From: JAZBPO01 sp963691775 | GTDB lineage: Bacteria > Pseudomonadota > Gammaproteobacteria > Pseudomonadales > Azotimanducaceae | Assembly (NCBI GenBank): GCA_963691775.1 | Contig: OY829369.1 | Coordinates: 3,472,001-3,536,000, forward strand | Direction: 5' to 3' | DNA length: 64,000 bases | Shown here: positions 8,821 through 17,660 of the stretch, one piece after another | How the letters are laid out: each line of letters opens with the position of its first letter | Position numbering within the stretch: the stretch's first letter is position 1 | Notes under the pieces: generated by a model | What the model was told of the DNA's origin: nothing | What the model saw: the letters and a program-made list of their open reading frames with translations, nothing else | Databases searched by the model: none | Made by a program: the position numbers and the translations under genes

Positions 8821-9397
8821 TAACCAGCGCCATGATGGTGCCGACCGTGGCGACCACGGCCGTGCGGAACCAATTCCCTTCGACTATTGCGCGACTGCGC
8901 TTGAGCGCATCGATCGGCCCCAGCCCTTCCGTGAAGATCAGATAGAAGCCCATTGCGAATGCGATAGAGAGCCAGAGCCCGGGGATGACGAAGAGCACCA
9001 GACCCACCATGACCGCCAGGAAGTAGAGGATGAAATAGCCGGTCAACGCAGGCACGCGGCGCAATGCCCTGGAGTACGCGCCAGTAGCAGGCTCCGCCTC
9101 GCCCTCAGCGAAGGCGTGTAGATGCTGGACGACCGCACCGGAAGTCACGATCGTGAGGGGGATGAGCACGAAAAAAACGAACGCGAGGTACGTGACCGCC
9201 TGCGCGCCCGACGGATCTGTGCTCGCGTCATACGACATCGTGGACACGCCAAGGGCGAACTCCGACACAACTTCGACGATGAACAGTGCACCAAAGCCCT
9301 TGGCGGCCGTCGCTGCCACGCCCTTGAACGCACCTCGATAGAGCCGTACGCCGGCGTCCAGGACGCCACCGATCTGTCTGGGTTCCGTTTCGTACAC
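8813..9397 (-). pseudogene. Integral membrane protein of the GDPD-membrane-domain/YciC-like type, 3'-truncated
   Basis: A GTG at 9397 starts VYETEPRQIGGVLDAGVRLY, the usual beginning of multi-helix proteins related to the GDPD membrane domain. Four to five hydrophobic helices follow, and the conserved pattern GLGPIDALKRSRAIVEGNWF marks the C-terminal part. The frame ends in a stop created by the CTATTC of repeat R3, so the last helix is lost. Function in the family is poorly defined. Confidence 0.65.
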
Positions 9398-9550
9398 GGC
9401 GGCCCTGCCTCGCTTCCGTGGAGGTCCACCGAGTCTGCCCACGCCCCGGGGGTCCGGCAACGGGTTGTGAGCCGTGTCTCACGGTAGGCGATGCCAGCGA
9501 GCCGGCGACGCGCGATAATCGAGCCTTCGACCACACCTTCCGGAGCCCGC

Positions 9551-9598
9551 ATGCGCCGTCAGACCCGTTTCGCGAACCTCGTCCTCACCCTTGTCATG
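9551..9598 (+). pseudogene. Signal-peptide-like 5' stub of a truncated gene
   Basis: An ATG at 9551 opens MRRQTRFANLVLTLVM, which looks like the start of an exported protein. After 16 codons it enters repeat R4 at 9596. It is divergent from the membrane protein at 8813-9397. The rest of the gene is absent. Confidence 0.4.
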
Positions 9599-9858
9599 GT
9601 GCACCCTGAATCTGTATCGAGGAGAGCGTGGAGACCGCGGCTCGGCGGGCGGAGCGGGGCGCCCACCTGCGCGCCAGGCCTCGAAGCATGCGGTTGACCG
9701 AAGGGCCTGTGCGAGGGGACGCAGCGTTGGCGTAGGCTTGTGTGGGCGGGCGCAAGCGGAAACGGGCGCGCTCATCAGCGATCGGTCAAAAGGGCAGCGC
9801 ACTGCGCGAGCCGTTGTCGCAAGAACCTTGAAACAACCCCGTTATCGTTCCTATTCAC
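9596..9858 (+). repeat. IS91-like end repeat, copy R4 (263 bp)
   Basis: The segment from ATGGTGCA to CTATTCAC matches 15957-16224 closely over its whole length, except for a short insertion in the latter near 16105. It therefore includes about 150 bp beyond the short copies R1-R3. The left flank is a gene stub and the right flank is a RAYT transposase remnant. Confidence 0.85.
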
Positions 9859-10307
9859 AACGAGGCCGTGATCGAGGAGCCAGCGTACCTCAGCCGAAAC
9901 GTCGGGCTGATTCTCGACCGCTTCGGCATGGCCTTGTTGCTTCTGCCGACGCTTCAGGACCCCGCGGAAGCGCTGCTCGACGTGACTCTCCGGGACCACG
10001 GCCAACGTGCGATCGAGACGCGCCCAGCGCCGCGCAACCTCCTCGTCCATCCATTGCTCGTGCAGTCCAGGATCGATGCGCAGCACGACGTGCGTGTGAT
10101 TGCTCATGCCCGCCCACGCGTAGAGCCCGACGGCGAAGCTGTCGGCCAGCATGAGAAGGCGTTGCTCGATCCAGTCTCGGCGATGGTCGAAGCAGCGCCC
10201 GGAGATCGGGTCCTGCCCACACAGCCAGCCACGACGGACACACCGGCTCATGCAGTGGTAGAAGCCGGCTGATCGGGATCGACAGCAAAGGCGCTCGGGT
10301 ACCCCAT
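9859..10307 (-). pseudogene. RAYT (REP-associated tyrosine transposase, IS200-like) remnant, frameshifted and 3'-truncated
   Basis: From ATG 10307 the frame reads MGYPSAFAVDPDQP. A one-base loss near 10265 then moves it to FYHCMSRCVRRGWLCG, the hallmark start of RAYT proteins. FDHRRDWIEQRL, the HUH motif in MSNHTHVVLRID and PESHVEQRFRGVLKRR follow. The C-terminal third is missing at R4. Related fragments occur at 31487, 33749 and 45303. Confidence 0.75.
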
Positions 10308-10378
10308 GCTCTAAGGCTGCACCTGTCAGGAGTAGACGCGCAGTAGCCAGGTGCTGAAGGCGCTGTAGGCTAATGCGG

Positions 10379-10402
10379 GCGCGGTGGGTGTCCATTCCTT
10401 TG
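10379..10402 (+). repeat. Recurrent junction motif GGGCGCGGTGGGTGTCCATT
   Basis: The same ~22 bp recurs at 17317-17338, each time directly abutting a truncated gene on its right. GTGGGTGTCCATTCC aligns with the subterminal inverted repeat GGGGGCGTCCATCCC of the IS1111-type element at 12458, so these may be solo ends of related elements. Confidence 0.5.
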
Positions 10403-10632
10403 GATTGCTGTCCGCCGCCCGAGGCGAGCCCCAGCAGCGCTGCGTCCTCGAGCGTTCCCAACCAGTCCCGGGGGACGGGCTCCGTGGGGGTGAGGATCAC
10501 GGCGAAGTCTCCCGTCCGCGCCCGGGCGATCGTTGCCGTATCGACGGGCTGGCTCCAGATCTCGCCGGCACGGGCCTCGCGATTCCAGGCCTCGCGGTTG
10601 TGAGCGACAACGGCTTCCTCTTCCCTGATCAC
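10403..10632 (-). pseudogene. Class I SAM-dependent methyltransferase, N-terminal remnant
   Basis: A GTG at 10632 opens VIREEEAVVAHNREAWNREA. ILTPTEPVPRDWLG and LGLASGGGQQ follow, the N-terminal block and SAM-binding glycine motif of a common class I methyltransferase family. The coding similarity stops at about 10403, where the junction motif begins. Only about 76 codons remain, so no activity is expected. Confidence 0.65.
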
Positions 10633-10869
10633 GCGGACCTCCTCCCGGGGGCTATGCTCGGCGCTCGGCTTACGGATGAAGCACCGTCGATGCACACCCT
10701 AGCCACCGAGTTCGCCGGGCGCACCCTGTGCGGCCTCCTTCGCACAGCGGCCCGCGCACCCGCTGCGTCGGCAGCCGAGAACACCACGATCGTGCGCACC
10801 GAGGTCCTCGACAAGATCTTCGCGGACCTCGACGGGACGCACTCGCCTGGCTGCGCGCTCGGGTCTAGC

Positions 10870-11040
10870 GCCGCGGCGACGTGGCCCTGCTGCGCGACGG
10901 GCTGAAGCGCCCGTTCAGCGACGGCACGACGCATGTGAAGTTCACGCCGGAGGACTTCATGGCGCGGCTGGCTGCCCTGGTCCCGCGGCCGCGGGCGAAC
11001 CAGACGCGCCACCACCGCGTCTTTGCACCCGAGCAGACCC
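10870..11040 (+). pseudogene. IS91-family Y2 transposase, internal fragment
   Basis: Downstream of a stop at 10866 the frame reads LKRPFSDGTTHVKFTPEDF followed by MARLAALVPRPRANQTRHHR and VFAPEQ. This is the highly conserved block just C-terminal to the catalytic tyrosines in IS91/IS801-type transposases. The HUH and Y2 parts are not present nearby. The fragment is interrupted at about 11040 by the end of the IS1111-type element. It shares orientation with all the end repeats. Confidence 0.8.
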
Positions 11041-11051
11041 CGTGGACATAC

Positions 11052-11338
11052 ATGGACGCCCCCGCTGCGACAAGCCGAGCGAATCCGCCCAGCTGCTGAC
11101 AGCCGGAAGTGCTCTTGTTCCACTGCCCCGTGTCCTGATCGAGTGGAAAGACGGTCGTGCTGACATACATCCGGCTTTCTGATGAAGGCGCCTGTCTCGG
11201 TCCTTCGAGCCCATATGGGAGCCGCACCTGACTGTCTGAAACACCCACTCGGCCTGCTTCGGGCCATGTCCACGGCAAGACTTCGTCAGGCGCGGGTAAC
11301 CGCAGCAATTCGCATCGACAGGACGGGAAGTGAAGTGG
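11052..11338 (-). ncRNA. Candidate seekRNA/bridge RNA region of the IS1111-type element
   Basis: Members of the IS1111 group are known to encode their target-choosing guide RNA in the noncoding stretch downstream of the transposase. Here that stretch is about 290 nt, bounded by the inverted repeat. Its distal 145 nt are conserved with two extra copies at 16243-16465, which is consistent with a structured RNA. No structure was computed, so the exact transcript is inference. Confidence 0.35.
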
Positions 11339-12361
11339 TTACGAGGCGCTTGCCCGGTAGGGCTTGCCCCGCTGAAGCATGATCCAGGCGGTGCGCGCGA
11401 GCCGCGCCGCCACAGCAACAGCCGCCTTGTTCACCCCAACACGCTCCACGAGCTGCTGCGTCCAACGTCGAAGCGGGTCGTGATGCCGATGCGCTTTGTA
11501 GATGACCGCACGGGCGCCATGCACGAGCTGGCTGCGAAGGTAGCGATCGCCACGCTTGGTGATCTTGCCCTGGAACGATTTGTCGCCCGACGCGTACTGG
11601 CTCGGCGTCAGGCCCAGCCATACGGCGAAATCACGCGGATGCTCGAACTGATCGCCCCTGCCGATGGCGGAGACGATCGCCGTGGCGTTGACGGGCCCGA
11701 TGCCTGGCATCGTGAGCAGCAATTTGCACAGCGGATGCGAGGTGGCGAGCGCGTGCATCTGCTTCTCGAGCTGGCCGAGCCGATCGGAGCGCGTCCGGAA
11801 CTCCGCATCGATCTCGACGATCTGTGTGCGCATGAAGGGCGTGAGGTGTTTGCCAGCGTCGCCCTGCAGCTCGACCATGGTGCGTCGAAACGACGGGATG
11901 CCCTGAGGCATCACGACGCCGTAGTCGCTGAGTACGCCGCGGGTCTGGTTCATCAGCTGGATACGCTGGCGCACCAGACGCATTCGGATCCGATGCAGGG
12001 CCTGCATGTCCTGCTGCGCGAGTGACTTCACCGGCACGCAGCGCAGATTCGGGCGCTGCGATGCTTCGGCGATCGCTAGCGCATCATTGGCGTCGTTCTT
12101 GTTGCCACGCACGAACGGCTTCACGTGTTGTGCGGGCACCAGGCGCACGTCGTGCCCCATGGCAGCGAACTCGCGAGCCCAATAGTGGCTCGAGTAGCAG
12201 GCTTCCATTGCGACGATGCTGGGCGGCTGCTTTGCGAGGGTCTGTAGCAGTCGCCCGCGCTGAACCGGTTCGTTTCGAGTGACCTTGCGGTGCGCATCGA
12301 GCTCGCAGAGCTGGAAGACGTTCTTTGCGACGTCGATGGCAATCAACTTAGGCTGTTCCAT
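11339..12361 (-). CDS. IS1111-group DEDD transposase
   Basis: This 340-residue protein has the full IS110-family layout. The N-terminal RuvC-like DEDD domain begins LIAIDVAKNVFQLCEL (Asp10) and continues with VAMEACYSSHYWAREF and KNDANDALAIAEA. The C-terminal transposase_20 domain contains MPGIGPVNATAIVSAIG and AVWLGLTPSQYASG, with a conserved serine region near its end. The phrase QQDMQALHRIRMRLVRQR is typical of the IS1111 subgroup. No frameshift or stop is seen, so it may be active. The start ATG lies ~97 bp inside the left inverted repeat. Confidence 0.92.
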   Translation of the reverse strand: MEQPKLIAIDVAKNVFQLCELDAHRKVTRNEPVQRGRLLQTLAKQPPSIVAMEACYSSHYWAREFAAMGHDVRLVPAQHVKPFVRGNKNDANDALAIAEASQRPNLRCVPVKSLAQQDMQALHRIRMRLVRQRIQLMNQTRGVLSDYGVVMPQGIPSFRRTMVELQGDAGKHLTPFMRTQIVEIDAEFRTRSDRLGQLEKQMHALATSHPLCKLLLTMPGIGPVNATAIVSAIGRGDQFEHPRDFAVWLGLTPSQYASGDKSFQGKITKRGDRYLRSQLVHGARAVIYKAHRHHDPLRRWTQQLVERVGVNKAAVAVAARLARTAWIMLQRGKPYRASAS

Positions 12362-12699
12362 GGGATGGCGTCCTCTCTGGGCTGAAGTTCAGCTTCAGCT
12401 GAGTACACCTTCCGCCCTGGCGCAGCAGACTTTCGAGCCCGCTGAACGCCGTAGGGAGGGGGCGTCCATCCCATCACCCAAAAAAACTCTTTGATTCATA
12501 TGCTTGTCGATTCGTGCGGGCCAGTTAACGCGCTGAGCCCCTCAGTGGTGTAAGTGAACGGGGTCCTAGGCGATGACGTGGCTATCCACGTTGTTACGCA
12601 CTCGAGTGGCTTTACGTGATCTCGTCAGGGTCGAAACCCCAGGCCCCGGCCATCCACTGCACACCAGTGCGCGATCAGCGGTGTCGTCCGATGCGACGC

Positions 12700-14265
12700 T
12701 CATTCACGCCGGTCGGCGAGCTCGATCGCACGGGCCAGCGCTTCGTCACGGCCGGAGAGGTACGCCTCGACCGTCGCGTCTACCCGGACGTCTGGCGTGA
12801 GGCCCACACCCTCCTCGTAGGGCTCGATGTCTCGGTACGCGCGCAGAAAGGGTATGCGCGCCGGAATGCCGGAATTCGGCGCCGTGAGGGTGAGAATTAC
12901 ACCCGCCGTCGCGCCATTGGGTGCGCCGCCGGTGCGCTCGCCGACGAGCGTTACACCCGGACGCTGCGCCAACGCTCCGAGAAGATGCGTGCTGCCTGAA
13001 GAGTTGTTGCGACTGGTGAGCAGGATGAGCCTGCCCGTGAATGCACTCCGAGCCGGCTCGATCACGTCACGCGCGTCGTCGAAGAAGCTGCGCAACGTGT
13101 AGCTACCGTCATCATTTGCGCGGAACGCCAGGCGCGGCGGATTAATGGCGCGCGTGTCCCAGGTCGACAGGTAGGGCACGAGCCCTTCGTGATCGACGGT
13201 GGCAACGCGCGACTCGCGCACGGGACGCAGCGGCTCACGAATGAGATAAGAGACGAGTGCATTCGCGGCGTCATCGGATCCGCCCCCGTTGCGCCGGAGA
13301 TCGAGGATGAGCGCGCCACGCGCTTCGTTCGCGAGTGCGCGGAAGATCGGCTCATAGATCGTTTCGGGATCGACGGGCCGCCGGTAATTCACGAACGTGT
13401 CGACCCGAAGATACGCCGCGTCGTCACCGAGGCGCTCGAATGTGACCGCCTCGTCGAAGTTGCGCGCCGGCGCGTCTGGCTCCGCCAGGGCGCGGTAGGC
13501 ACCGTAGGTCAGGCGCTGCAGTTGATGCGTGTGCGCCTCGCCGTCGGGACTCCGCACCGTAACGTCGACGATCGGTGCCGCACCCCATAAGAGCGCCCCG
13601 AAGTGATCGACCGCACCGCCTCTGAATTCGACACTCTGGGCGATCCCCCCGGCGCGCGCCCAATCGGTGAAGCCGTCGATGGGAATGAACGGCGCGACGG
13701 CGGCCATGCGCTCGGTAAGCGCAACGCCATCGATCGCGAGCAACTCGTCGCGGGGCGTTAGCGGTGAGCCTTCCGGCACACCCGTGACGAAGCCTCTGCC
13801 CTCCACCACGCGCCACCGGAAGGGCAGGTACACCGGGCGCGATTCTCGATCGTCGACCAGTACCGATGGGAGTTCGGCCTTGGTGTGGTCACAGCGAATC
13901 TGCACGAGGACGCGCTGAAGCCCGAGATAGAACTCGCCGAGCGGGATCGATGGCGCCGCACTCACGCGCGCTTCGAATGCATCCCAGGCGGCATCGAGTT
14001 CGCGACGAGAGGTATAGCGGTCGTACCCCGGGTGAATCCGCTCATAGCCCTCGCGGTACAGCGCAAGATCCGCCAACGCAGCATCGCGAGGGAGGGCTTG
14101 CGCCGCTGCCCCGAAGGCCAAGGCGCTGCCGTTGCTTGCCGCGGACGGCTTCGAAACTGACGCAGCCGACTCGGAGGAAGCCGTGAGCGCGCTCTGGGAG
14201 ACAAGGAGGGCCAGGGTCAGCAGAAACGCCGGCGCTGCACGATTCCTGCAACGGCTGAGAAGCAT
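12700..14265 (-). CDS. S41-family serine peptidase, secreted
   Basis: I choose the ATG at 14265 because it starts a clear signal peptide (MLLSRCRNRAAPAFLLTLAL…), giving 521 residues. The C-terminal half has the tail-specific-protease core: GALILDLRRNGGGSDDAANA and then LILLTSRNNSSGSTHLLGAL, which holds the nucleophilic serine region. FVTGVPEGSPLTPRDELLAI is a PDZ-like segment. Such proteins cleave peptides at C-termini in the periplasm. The gene lies 124 bp downstream of, and co-directional with, a membrane-linked AraC regulator, a pairing that suggests joint regulation. Product certainty is good; substrate is unknown. Confidence 0.82.
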   Translation of the reverse strand: MLLSRCRNRAAPAFLLTLALLVSQSALTASSESAASVSKPSAASNGSALAFGAAAQALPRDAALADLALYREGYERIHPGYDRYTSRRELDAAWDAFEARVSAAPSIPLGEFYLGLQRVLVQIRCDHTKAELPSVLVDDRESRPVYLPFRWRVVEGRGFVTGVPEGSPLTPRDELLAIDGVALTERMAAVAPFIPIDGFTDWARAGGIAQSVEFRGGAVDHFGALLWGAAPIVDVTVRSPDGEAHTHQLQRLTYGAYRALAEPDAPARNFDEAVTFERLGDDAAYLRVDTFVNYRRPVDPETIYEPIFRALANEARGALILDLRRNGGGSDDAANALVSYLIREPLRPVRESRVATVDHEGLVPYLSTWDTRAINPPRLAFRANDDGSYTLRSFFDDARDVIEPARSAFTGRLILLTSRNNSSGSTHLLGALAQRPGVTLVGERTGGAPNGATAGVILTLTAPNSGIPARIPFLRAYRDIEPYEEGVGLTPDVRVDATVEAYLSGRDEALARAIELADRRE

Positions 14266-14389
14266 GGGGCGTACTCGAGGGCGGAATGGAGAAGCTGAAG
14301 ATGCCGCCCTGTGTGCCAGCGCGCGTCTCGATTCGCGAACGACAGGTCTCGTTTCCCGTATCGAGACCAGAATCACGGGGAATGCGACG

Positions 14390-15685
14390 CTAGTCGGCCG
14401 CTGAACGCGCCCGCTGTCGCCATGCGCTGGGCGTCATGGCCGTCGCGTTTCGGAACGCACGATTGAAGGTCGCCTTCGAATTGAAGCCACAGTCGTGGGC
14501 CACCGCGAGGATCGGCGCATCGCTGGCCTCGAGCTGCGCCTTCGCCGATTCGACGCGCAGGCCGTTGATGAAGGCGCTGAACGTCTTGCCCAACCCCCGG
14601 TTGAGCGCGCGGGAAATGTAGCTCTCGTTGGTCCCAAGCCTCCGCGCCAGGTCACTGATCCCCAGACCGGGTTCCAGATGCCAGCCTTCCTCGATGATGC
14701 GGCCTGCCAGCGTTGCGCCGTCGATCGCCCAGTCGCGCTCCGGTTCGAGCGCAAGCGTTTCGGTCCCTTCTTCCTCGGACTGCTCGATTACCCAACTGCC
14801 CATCTTGGGAAAGCTTACGTGCAGGCGCGTGAGGGCCTCCATGCCCAGGAGGGACATGGCGGCCATGAGCAGGAGCAGGAATGGGAACGCGGCGGTGTAG
14901 CTGATCGGCGCGACGATCAACCCGTAGAGTTCGAGCGCGCCGTACACGAAAGCAAGCAGCACGACGCTGCGCGTGAAGCGCTCGAACCAGATCGGCTCGA
15001 AGACGTCGGTCGCGGACTGCGTTGCCGCGATGAATGCGCGATAGCGCGTTACGAGTCGACGCACGGCCCACAGGCTCCAGAACAGGAGCCCCACAGCCAC
15101 TGCCGTCTCCAGGGGTACCACGTAGGGCAGATGGAACGCGTCGTTGTAGGTCCACTTGGCCTCGTAGTCGCCAAGGGCGACGAACGCGCCGAGGTAGTAG
15201 GTCCCTTGCACTGCGGCAGGGGCGAGCAGCCAGCGACGCCAACCGAGCGGATCGCCGCGCATGAGCCGATCGGCGTGTAGGTAAAGCAGCGGTCCGAGGG
15301 CCGTTTCGAAGTTGAACGGGGCAAAGGTGAGGCCAGGCCAAACGAGATAGGCCCCCGAGAATCCCAGCACCTGCGGCTGCATGCCGAGCGCCGCGACGAA
15401 CAGAAGCGCCGCAAGCCAGACGGTCGCCGCTCTTTCCGTTTCCCGGACGAGCAGGAACAGGCCCGCCAAGACTGCCGGGACGCAGGCAGAGAGCATCAGC
15501 GCGGAGCGCCAGGTGACGTCGATGTTCGAAGGATCACCCACCTGCGCAGCATGGCGTGCGGGTGCGGACGGGTCCAGATTGCCGTGCGAGTAGTCCGCTG
15601 CGAAACCCGTGCTCGGAGCGGGGTCCGACTCAAGGGAGTGGTTGGTCAGCGCGGGCTCGTGGACCAGCCACCCGATGAAGGGCAT
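14390..15685 (-). CDS. AraC-family regulator with multi-helix membrane sensor domain
   Basis: Residues ~60-280 contain about seven hydrophobic helices (for example SALMLSACVPAVLAGLFLLV and FPFLLLLMAAMSLLGMEAL). The C-terminal ~110 residues are an AraC DNA-binding domain: two helix-turn-helix units, LGISDLARRLGTNESYISRA and PILAVAHDCGFNSKATFNRA, ending in the usual F-R-x…TPSAWR. Membrane-bound AraC regulators of this layout are common in marine gammaproteobacteria. The first ~55 residues are atypical and a start downstream is possible. It probably controls the adjacent S41 peptidase. Confidence 0.85.
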   Translation of the reverse strand: MPFIGWLVHEPALTNHSLESDPAPSTGFAADYSHGNLDPSAPARHAAQVGDPSNIDVTWRSALMLSACVPAVLAGLFLLVRETERAATVWLAALLFVAALGMQPQVLGFSGAYLVWPGLTFAPFNFETALGPLLYLHADRLMRGDPLGWRRWLLAPAAVQGTYYLGAFVALGDYEAKWTYNDAFHLPYVVPLETAVAVGLLFWSLWAVRRLVTRYRAFIAATQSATDVFEPIWFERFTRSVVLLAFVYGALELYGLIVAPISYTAAFPFLLLLMAAMSLLGMEALTRLHVSFPKMGSWVIEQSEEEGTETLALEPERDWAIDGATLAGRIIEEGWHLEPGLGISDLARRLGTNESYISRALNRGLGKTFSAFINGLRVESAKAQLEASDAPILAVAHDCGFNSKATFNRAFRNATAMTPSAWRQRARSAAD

Positions 15686-15779
15686 CGCGATAAGCGAACG
15701 CCTGGCCGTTCATCTGGAGTCCTGAAGAAATCAGAGCGATCACGCGGGGTCGCCGCCGCATCTCGAAGGAATCGCGGCA

Positions 15780-16224
15780 TTGGTGCACCCAAGCGAACGC
15801 GCTCGTTCCGCGAACGACGCGCGCGGCTCGACATCACTGATTGCCCGCTGTGCGGTGGGCGGCTGCGGGTCATCGGGGACGTCACCGACCCGGAGGTCGT
15901 CGCGTGGATTCTGGAGCACGTGCGGCGAGAACAGCCGAGAGCGCCGCCGGCGCACGATGGTGCAACCTGGAGCTGTATCGAGGAGAGCGTGGAGACCGCG
16001 GCTCGGCGGGCGGAGCGGGGCGCCAACCTGCGCGCCAGGCCTCGAAGCATGCGGTTGACCGAAGGGCCTGTGCGAGGGGACGCAGCGTTGGCGTAGGCTT
16101 GTGCGGGCGGGCGCGCGGGCGTAGGCGGAAACGGGTGCGCTCATCAGCGATCGGTCAAAAGGGCAGCGCACTGCGCGAGCCGTTGTCGCAAGATCCTTGA
16201 AACAACCCCGTTATCGTTCCTATT
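15780..16224 (+). mobile_element. IS91-like element remnant: Y2 transposase tail plus end repeat R5
   Basis: The first ~180 bp encode, in the + strand, RARLDITDCPLCGGRLRVIG and DVTDPEVVAWILEHVRREQP. This is the C-terminal zinc-ribbon (CPxCGG) and tail of IS91-family transposases. The frame then runs into the end repeat (15957-16224), which matches R4. This copy ties the short stubs elsewhere to an IS91-family element and places them at the 3' (oriIS) side of the transposase. A ~13-bp insertion near 16105 distinguishes it, and it ends CCTATT instead of CCTATTCAC. Confidence 0.82.
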
Positions 16225-16242
16225 TTCAGAAGCGCAGTACAC

Positions 16243-16465
16243 GAACTTCCGGCTGTCAGCAGCTGGATAGATTCGCTCGGCTTGTTGCAGCGGGGGCGTC
16301 CATGTATGTCCAAGAGTGCTCGTCATCAGAAAACCGGATGTATGTCAGCACGACCGTCTTTCCACTCGATCAGGCCAAGGAGCAGTGAAGCGAGGGCACT
16401 TCCGGCTGTCAGCAGCTGGGCGGACTTGCTTGGCTTGTCGCAGCGGGGGCGTCCATGTATGTCCA
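16243..16465 (+). repeat. Two tandem copies of the IS1111-type element's 3' noncoding end
   Basis: Both 16243-16311 and 16323-16465 match, in inverted orientation, the segment 11041-11186 inside the IS1111-type element. Each contains CTTCCGGCTGTCAGCAGCTG and ends GGGGGCGTCCATGTATGTCC. The second copy includes the preceding CCGGATGTATGTCAGCACGA. No transposase lies beside them. Related GGGTGTCCAAG motifs follow at ~16480-16575. Confidence 0.75.
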
Positions 16466-16617
16466 AGGCTGCTCCGCTCGTGGATGTTCAAGATTGCTTG
16501 AGATTGTCCGCATGGGTGTCCAAGAGTGTCGTTCTATTCAGCTATCAGGCGCATGGGTGTCCAAGACTGCTCGCGCTCTTCACTGCTGAGGCTGCTTCCA
16601 AGACTGCTCTGTGTGGT

Positions 16618-17184
16618 CTATTCCCTCGCGCGGGCAGGTGTAGGGCTTGAAACGGCGGCAAGGGTGAGAAACAGCCCAATGACTGCGAGAGCAATGAGCG
16701 CTCCGTAATATATGTAGCTATAAACGCCCGCTAAGCAAGATGCCTTGTCGACAGGGGTCCATTCAGTCTCATCTGTCGTTGAGCTGGCGGCCGAAATTTC
16801 AAAGACGTGGCTCTCTCCGTTCTGTGGTGAGTGCTCCCTAAGAACAAAAGTCTCTTCCTCCCCTGCCCAAGTCGTCGCTTTGAATAAAACGTAGTCACCT
16901 TCATTTCCTGCGCCGTATGCGGTAATCGTACGGAACAGCTCAGCACCTTTAATGGAATCGTCGTATACGGGAGTGTCGCCGGCCCTGCTCGAAGTGATTA
17001 ATTTGGTGCCCTTGAGGAAAGTAAACTTCCCGTTAAACCATGCTGGCGACAGTCCTAGCGATAGTTCAGGGCTCTCGCTGGAGCGGCCGCAAAGCGCCAT
17101 CTTCGATGAGCCCAACAGGATTACCAGCGCGGCTAGTAGGCATGTGCCTATAGCCGCGAGCGCGTGTCTGTTTATTGGGATCAA
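16618..17184 (-). CDS. Hypothetical membrane protein
   Basis: The 188-residue protein has an N-terminal hydrophobic helix (LAAIGTCLLAALVILLGSS) and a C-terminal one (GVYSYIYYGALIALAVIGLF). They flank a ~110-residue polar region with YVLFKATTWAGEEETFVLRE. This topology resembles DUF3592-like membrane proteins, but similarity is too weak to assign. It has less G+C than the peptidase region and stands alone between mobile-element relics. Confidence 0.6.
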   Translation of the reverse strand: MIPINRHALAAIGTCLLAALVILLGSSKMALCGRSSESPELSLGLSPAWFNGKFTFLKGTKLITSSRAGDTPVYDDSIKGAELFRTITAYGAGNEGDYVLFKATTWAGEEETFVLREHSPQNGESHVFEISAASSTTDETEWTPVDKASCLAGVYSYIYYGALIALAVIGLFLTLAAVSSPTPARARE

Positions 17185-17316
17185 GCTCGCCTCCGCACTC
17201 TAAGGCTGTGGGTAAGTTATGGACCAATTGAATAGCTCGTAGACGTAGGGTATCCCCGTGGGTAGCTAAACTCCGATATCTAACGGGTCCCGGAACCTCG
17301 GTCGGGCATGCCACTG

Positions 17317-17340
17317 GGCGCGGTGGGTGTCCATTCCCTT
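17317..17340 (+). repeat. Recurrent junction motif, second copy
   Basis: GGGCGCGGTGGGTGTCCATT here matches 10379-10402 and directly precedes the truncated left end of an IS3 fragment. It is probably a solo subterminal repeat of an IS1111-like element. Confidence 0.5.
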
Positions 17341-17636
17341 CTTCAGCGGATGGGATGGGTGCCCACGATGTTTTCCACGACAACGCGATGGCCGAGTCGA
17401 TGATCGGGCTGTTCAAGACCGAGGTCATCCGTCGTCGGCGTTCCTGGCAGCGTCTTGAGGATGTCGAACTGGCGACGCTGACGTGGGTCGACTGGTTCAA
17501 CAACCGTCGACTCCTCGAACCGATAGGGGACATCCCGCCGGCCGAGCTTGAAGCCGAGTACTATCGACGAAGCGAGGGTCAGGCCTTGGCGGCCTGACTC
17601 ACACAAAACGGCCTCCGGGAAACCCGGGGAGGTTCT
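17341..17636 (+). mobile_element. IS3-family element, right-end fragment with transposase C-terminus
   Basis: Codons 17355-17597 encode the end of an OrfB integrase-type transposase: HDNAMAESMIGLFKTEVI, with the third catalytic acidic residue, and then WVDWFNNRRLLEPIGDIPP. The terminal repeat GCCTCCGGGAAACCCGGGGA and GGTTC follow the stop. Everything upstream of the DNAMAES block is missing. The same IS end recurs at 31432-31486. Confidence 0.8.
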
Positions 17637-17660
17637 GCCGCTGAACGAGAGGTCGTAAGA

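Larger units (their letters stand above)
11045..12475 (-). mobile_element. IS1111-group (IS110 family) insertion sequence
   Basis: A complete transposase gene is bracketed by a perfect 12-bp subterminal inverted repeat, ATGGACGCCCCC at 11052-11063 and GGGGGCGTCCAT at 12458-12469. The element is about 1.43 kb, which is normal for the group. Subterminal rather than terminal repeats are characteristic of IS1111-type members. It has inserted into the IS91 transposase remnant at 10870-11040. The exact outer ends cannot be fixed from one copy. About 290 bp of noncoding sequence follow the gene inside the element. Confidence 0.8.

Noticed and set aside
4732..16224. The repeat copies as integron attC sites
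   Set aside because: They lack RYYYAAC/GTTRRRY ends, and a copy carries an IS91-type transposase tail. The IS91-like end explanation fits better.
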